NCBI RefSeq assembly: GCF_032464895.1
Contig: NZ_JAWDIC010000001.1
Span: 806,001 to 870,000, forward strand
Reading direction: 5' to 3'
Length of the DNA stretch: 64,000 bases
Origin: Phycicoccus sp. M110.8
Lineage (GTDB): Bacteria; Actinomycetota; Actinomycetes; Actinomycetales; Dermatophilaceae
Made by a program: the position numbers and the translations under genes. The notes under the pieces are model-generated. The model saw nothing but the letters and a program-made list of their open reading frames with translations. It was not told the DNA's origin and did no database searches. Shown here piece after piece: positions 62,599 to 64,000 of the stretch. Numbering within the stretch: position 1 is the stretch's first letter; each line of letters opens with the position of its first letter.

Positions 62599-63126
62599 CT
62601 ACGGAGGGTCGACGTCCGAGCCGGCCTCGGTGCGCATCGTGTCCGTCCACGTGGCGCTCTCCATGCTGGTGGCGTCCTGGAGGGACGCGGCCAGCCGTGC
62701 CCTGCGGGTGGTGGGGTCATCGAAGGGGCTGACCTCGGCGACGTACCGGAAGGCCTGGTGCCGCAAGGTCTCGGCGGTCGCGCGGTAGGAGATCCAGTTG
62801 GGGTGGAACTGGAACATCTGCTGGGCGCCCTCGAGCACCACGACGCCTCCGGCCAGTGACGCGGTGAGCGCTGCCGGTGCCCCGGTGGCAGCGAGGACGG
62901 TCACGACGGCGCCGAGCGTGATCGCGGTGAGCTTGAGGCCCTGGTAGAGGAGTCGGCTGCGGGTGGCGGCCGAGTCGTACCAGCCGAACACCGCGACCAG
63001 CTCCTGCCAGAGGAGGTCGGCCCGTTCGTCCTCCGAGCGCGGGTCCGGGAGGCGTCCCTTCAACGACTGCCAGGCGACGGCGTCCGGGGCCCTGCCGACG
63101 GACGCCTGGTCGGCGCGGTTGCTCAT
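62599..63126 (-). CDS. DUF4231 membrane protein
   Basis: A 175-residue protein. A polar N-terminus (DLLWQELVAVFGWYDSAATR) leads to two close hydrophobic helices (about 65-100), then FQFHPNWISYRATAETLRHQ and an acidic end. This is the DUF4231/SLATT-like layout; function unknown. ATG 63126 is chosen; the longer frame is antisense to the VOC gene's neighbour. CACGCT lies 7 bases before it. Confidence 0.75.
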   Translation of the reverse strand: MSNRADQASVGRAPDAVAWQSLKGRLPDPRSEDERADLLWQELVAVFGWYDSAATRSRLLYQGLKLTAITLGAVVTVLAATGAPAALTASLAGGVVVLEGAQQMFQFHPNWISYRATAETLRHQAFRYVAEVSPFDDPTTRRARLAASLQDATSMESATWTDTMRTEAGSDVDPP

Positions 63127-63209
63127 GCCGTCGAGCGTGGCACGGCCGGCTCGGGCGGTGAAGAGGAGGAGAGCGCCAGCCGTGCGCCGACGGCTCTGCG
63201 CAGGTGGCG

Positions 63210-63659
63210 CTACTGCGAGTGCGGACGAGGGGTGACGGTCTGCCCGCCCCACTCCTCGGGCTCGACGTCCCGCAGCGTCTGGTTGAGGACCCACTGGTGC
63301 CCGAACGGATCCGTGATCGTTGCCTGGCGCTCGCCGTACGGCCAGTCCTGTGGCGGGTCGACGAGCTGGGCGCCCTGTCCGGCGGCTCGCTCGACCACCT
63401 CGGCCACGTCGGCGACCTTGAACATCACCTGGTGGGAGACCGCCGGCTCCGGCGTCCGACGCCCGGGCCGCACCTCGGCCACCACCAGCTCTGCCGCGGG
63501 GCCGTCCGGCATACCGAGCTGCGCACGATGACCCTCGCCGATCCGGACGTGCTCGACGAACCCGAAGACGTCCGAGTACCAGGCGACGGCGGCCCTGACG
63601 TCCGCCACGGTCAGCACAGGAGTGACGCGGGCATGCGGCGCCGACCGGTTCATGAGCAC
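63210..63659 (-). CDS. VOC family protein (glyoxalase/dioxygenase fold)
   Basis: A 149-residue protein with two beta-alpha-beta modules: TPVLTVADVRAAVAWYSDVF and VSHQVMFKVADVAEVVERA, ending ITDPFGHQWVLNQTL. Possible metal ligands are His and Glu in these strands. GTG 63659 has TAGGGT 6 bases upstream, so it is preferred over ATG 63653. Function unknown. Confidence 0.85.
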   Translation of the reverse strand: MLMNRSAPHARVTPVLTVADVRAAVAWYSDVFGFVEHVRIGEGHRAQLGMPDGPAAELVVAEVRPGRRTPEPAVSHQVMFKVADVAEVVERAAGQGAQLVDPPQDWPYGERQATITDPFGHQWVLNQTLRDVEPEEWGGQTVTPRPHSQ

Positions 63660-63736
63660 GCAGCCACCCTAGGACGAGGACGCACCGGTTGGGTATGCCG
63701 CGAAGCCGGGTTCCCGGTCTCGCCGGCACGGCCTCG

Positions 63737-64000
63737 CTAGGGGCTCGGCGTGATGCGGAAGGGGACCGTCCGGGTCTCCCCTCCCTGGAACCGCAGGGTC
63801 AGGACCGCGTTCCGCGTGTCCGCGGGAACCACGAAGAGCACGTCGCCCCGCTGGGTGGCGTTCGCCGGCAGGAGCTCATCGAGTCCGCCCGAGGCAGGCA
63901 CGATGTCCTCGCCGACCGTCACGGCGAAGCTCGCATCCCAGAAGTTCGCGTCGTAGGCGCGGTAGCTGCGCCCTCGCACCGACATGACCAGCGCGAGCTT
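63737..64000 (-). CDS. Exported-type protein fragment, DUF4352-like (C-terminal part)
   Basis: The last 87 codons of a gene entering from the right edge. The segment YRAYDANFWDASFAVTVGED and GDVLFVVPADTRNAVLTLRF suggest a DUF4352-type Ig-like domain. The N-terminus, including any signal peptide, is outside the window. Confidence 0.55.
   Translation of the reverse strand, partial: KLALVMSVRGRSYRAYDANFWDASFAVTVGEDIVPASGGLDELLPANATQRGDVLFVVPADTRNAVLTLRFQGGETRTVPFRITPSP

Overview
The window is high-GC DNA (about 70% by eye) with dense short-gap operons, GTG starts and ATGA/GTGA gene overlaps. The gene content (monomeric NADP isocitrate dehydrogenase, DUF3017 next to folD, PucR, GH42/GH36 sugar cluster, actinobacterial Tat lipoprotein transporter) indicates an actinobacterium. 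The Intrasporangiaceae (Janibacter/Phycicoccus/Terrabacter type) are my best guess, as inference only. No gene-free stretch exceeds about 300 bases. I saw no rRNA, tRNA, CRISPR array or insertion sequence.

Layout. 1-4.2 kb: end of sdhB, a D,D-carboxypeptidase, then a leftward group with a YihY membrane protein, a 2'-5' RNA ligase-like protein and trpS. 4.2-15.0 kb: a galactoside utilisation locus with two divergent arms. The left arm is a Tat-lipoprotein binding protein, two permeases and a GH36 alpha-galactosidase. The right arm is a GH42 beta-galactosidase, a DeoR regulator, galT and galK. Both arms are read from a short shared control region with matching promoters and a 12-bp inverted operator-like pair. 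15.1-22.2 kb: exonuclease III, an S10 peptidase, an orphan BY-kinase, an HprK-like kinase with two tandem PqqD-like small proteins and a convergent Tat-exported protein, then an aquaporin. 22.3-30.6 kb: isocitrate dehydrogenase, an iron-sulfur photolyase whose start abuts a 15-bp minisatellite, several small conserved proteins, a NUDIX-GNAT fusion, malate dehydrogenase and DUF3017/folD.

31.6-51.3 kb is a nitrogen-heterocycle catabolic island. A leftward AllH-AllF-AllG operon (oxamate carbamoyltransferase-type) diverges from a PucR regulator. Rightward follow an NCS2 uracil-type permease, a three-subunit molybdenum hydroxylase, a CoxG-like protein, a nitrilase-family amidohydrolase, two apparently unrelated genes (GH25 lysozyme, serine hydrolase) and a HyuA/HyuB hydantoinase pair. 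A plausible reading is uptake and hydroxylation of a purine, pyrimidine or hydantoin-like ring, ring opening, deamidation, and release of carbamoyl groups. The substrate cannot be read from sequence. A nearly identical operator-like palindrome precedes both the permease and hyuA. 51.3-64 kb is a set of single genes: NYN nuclease, MarR/SDR pair, GAF-SpoIIE phosphatase, small stress-type and secreted proteins, arylamine N-acetyltransferase, DinB protein coupled to a rifampin ADP-ribosyltransferase (arr), DUF4231, VOC and a truncated lipoprotein-like gene.

Four signals are not explained by the genes. The heptamer GGCATAC/GTATGCC occurs 51 times on both strands, in two reading frames and between genes. 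A 46-bp palindrome sits in the same reading frame inside two separate catabolic genes. Very long imperfect hairpins separate three convergent gene pairs. A recurring TAGGGT-like -10 element lies 6-8 bases before many start codons, which suggests widespread leaderless mRNAs.
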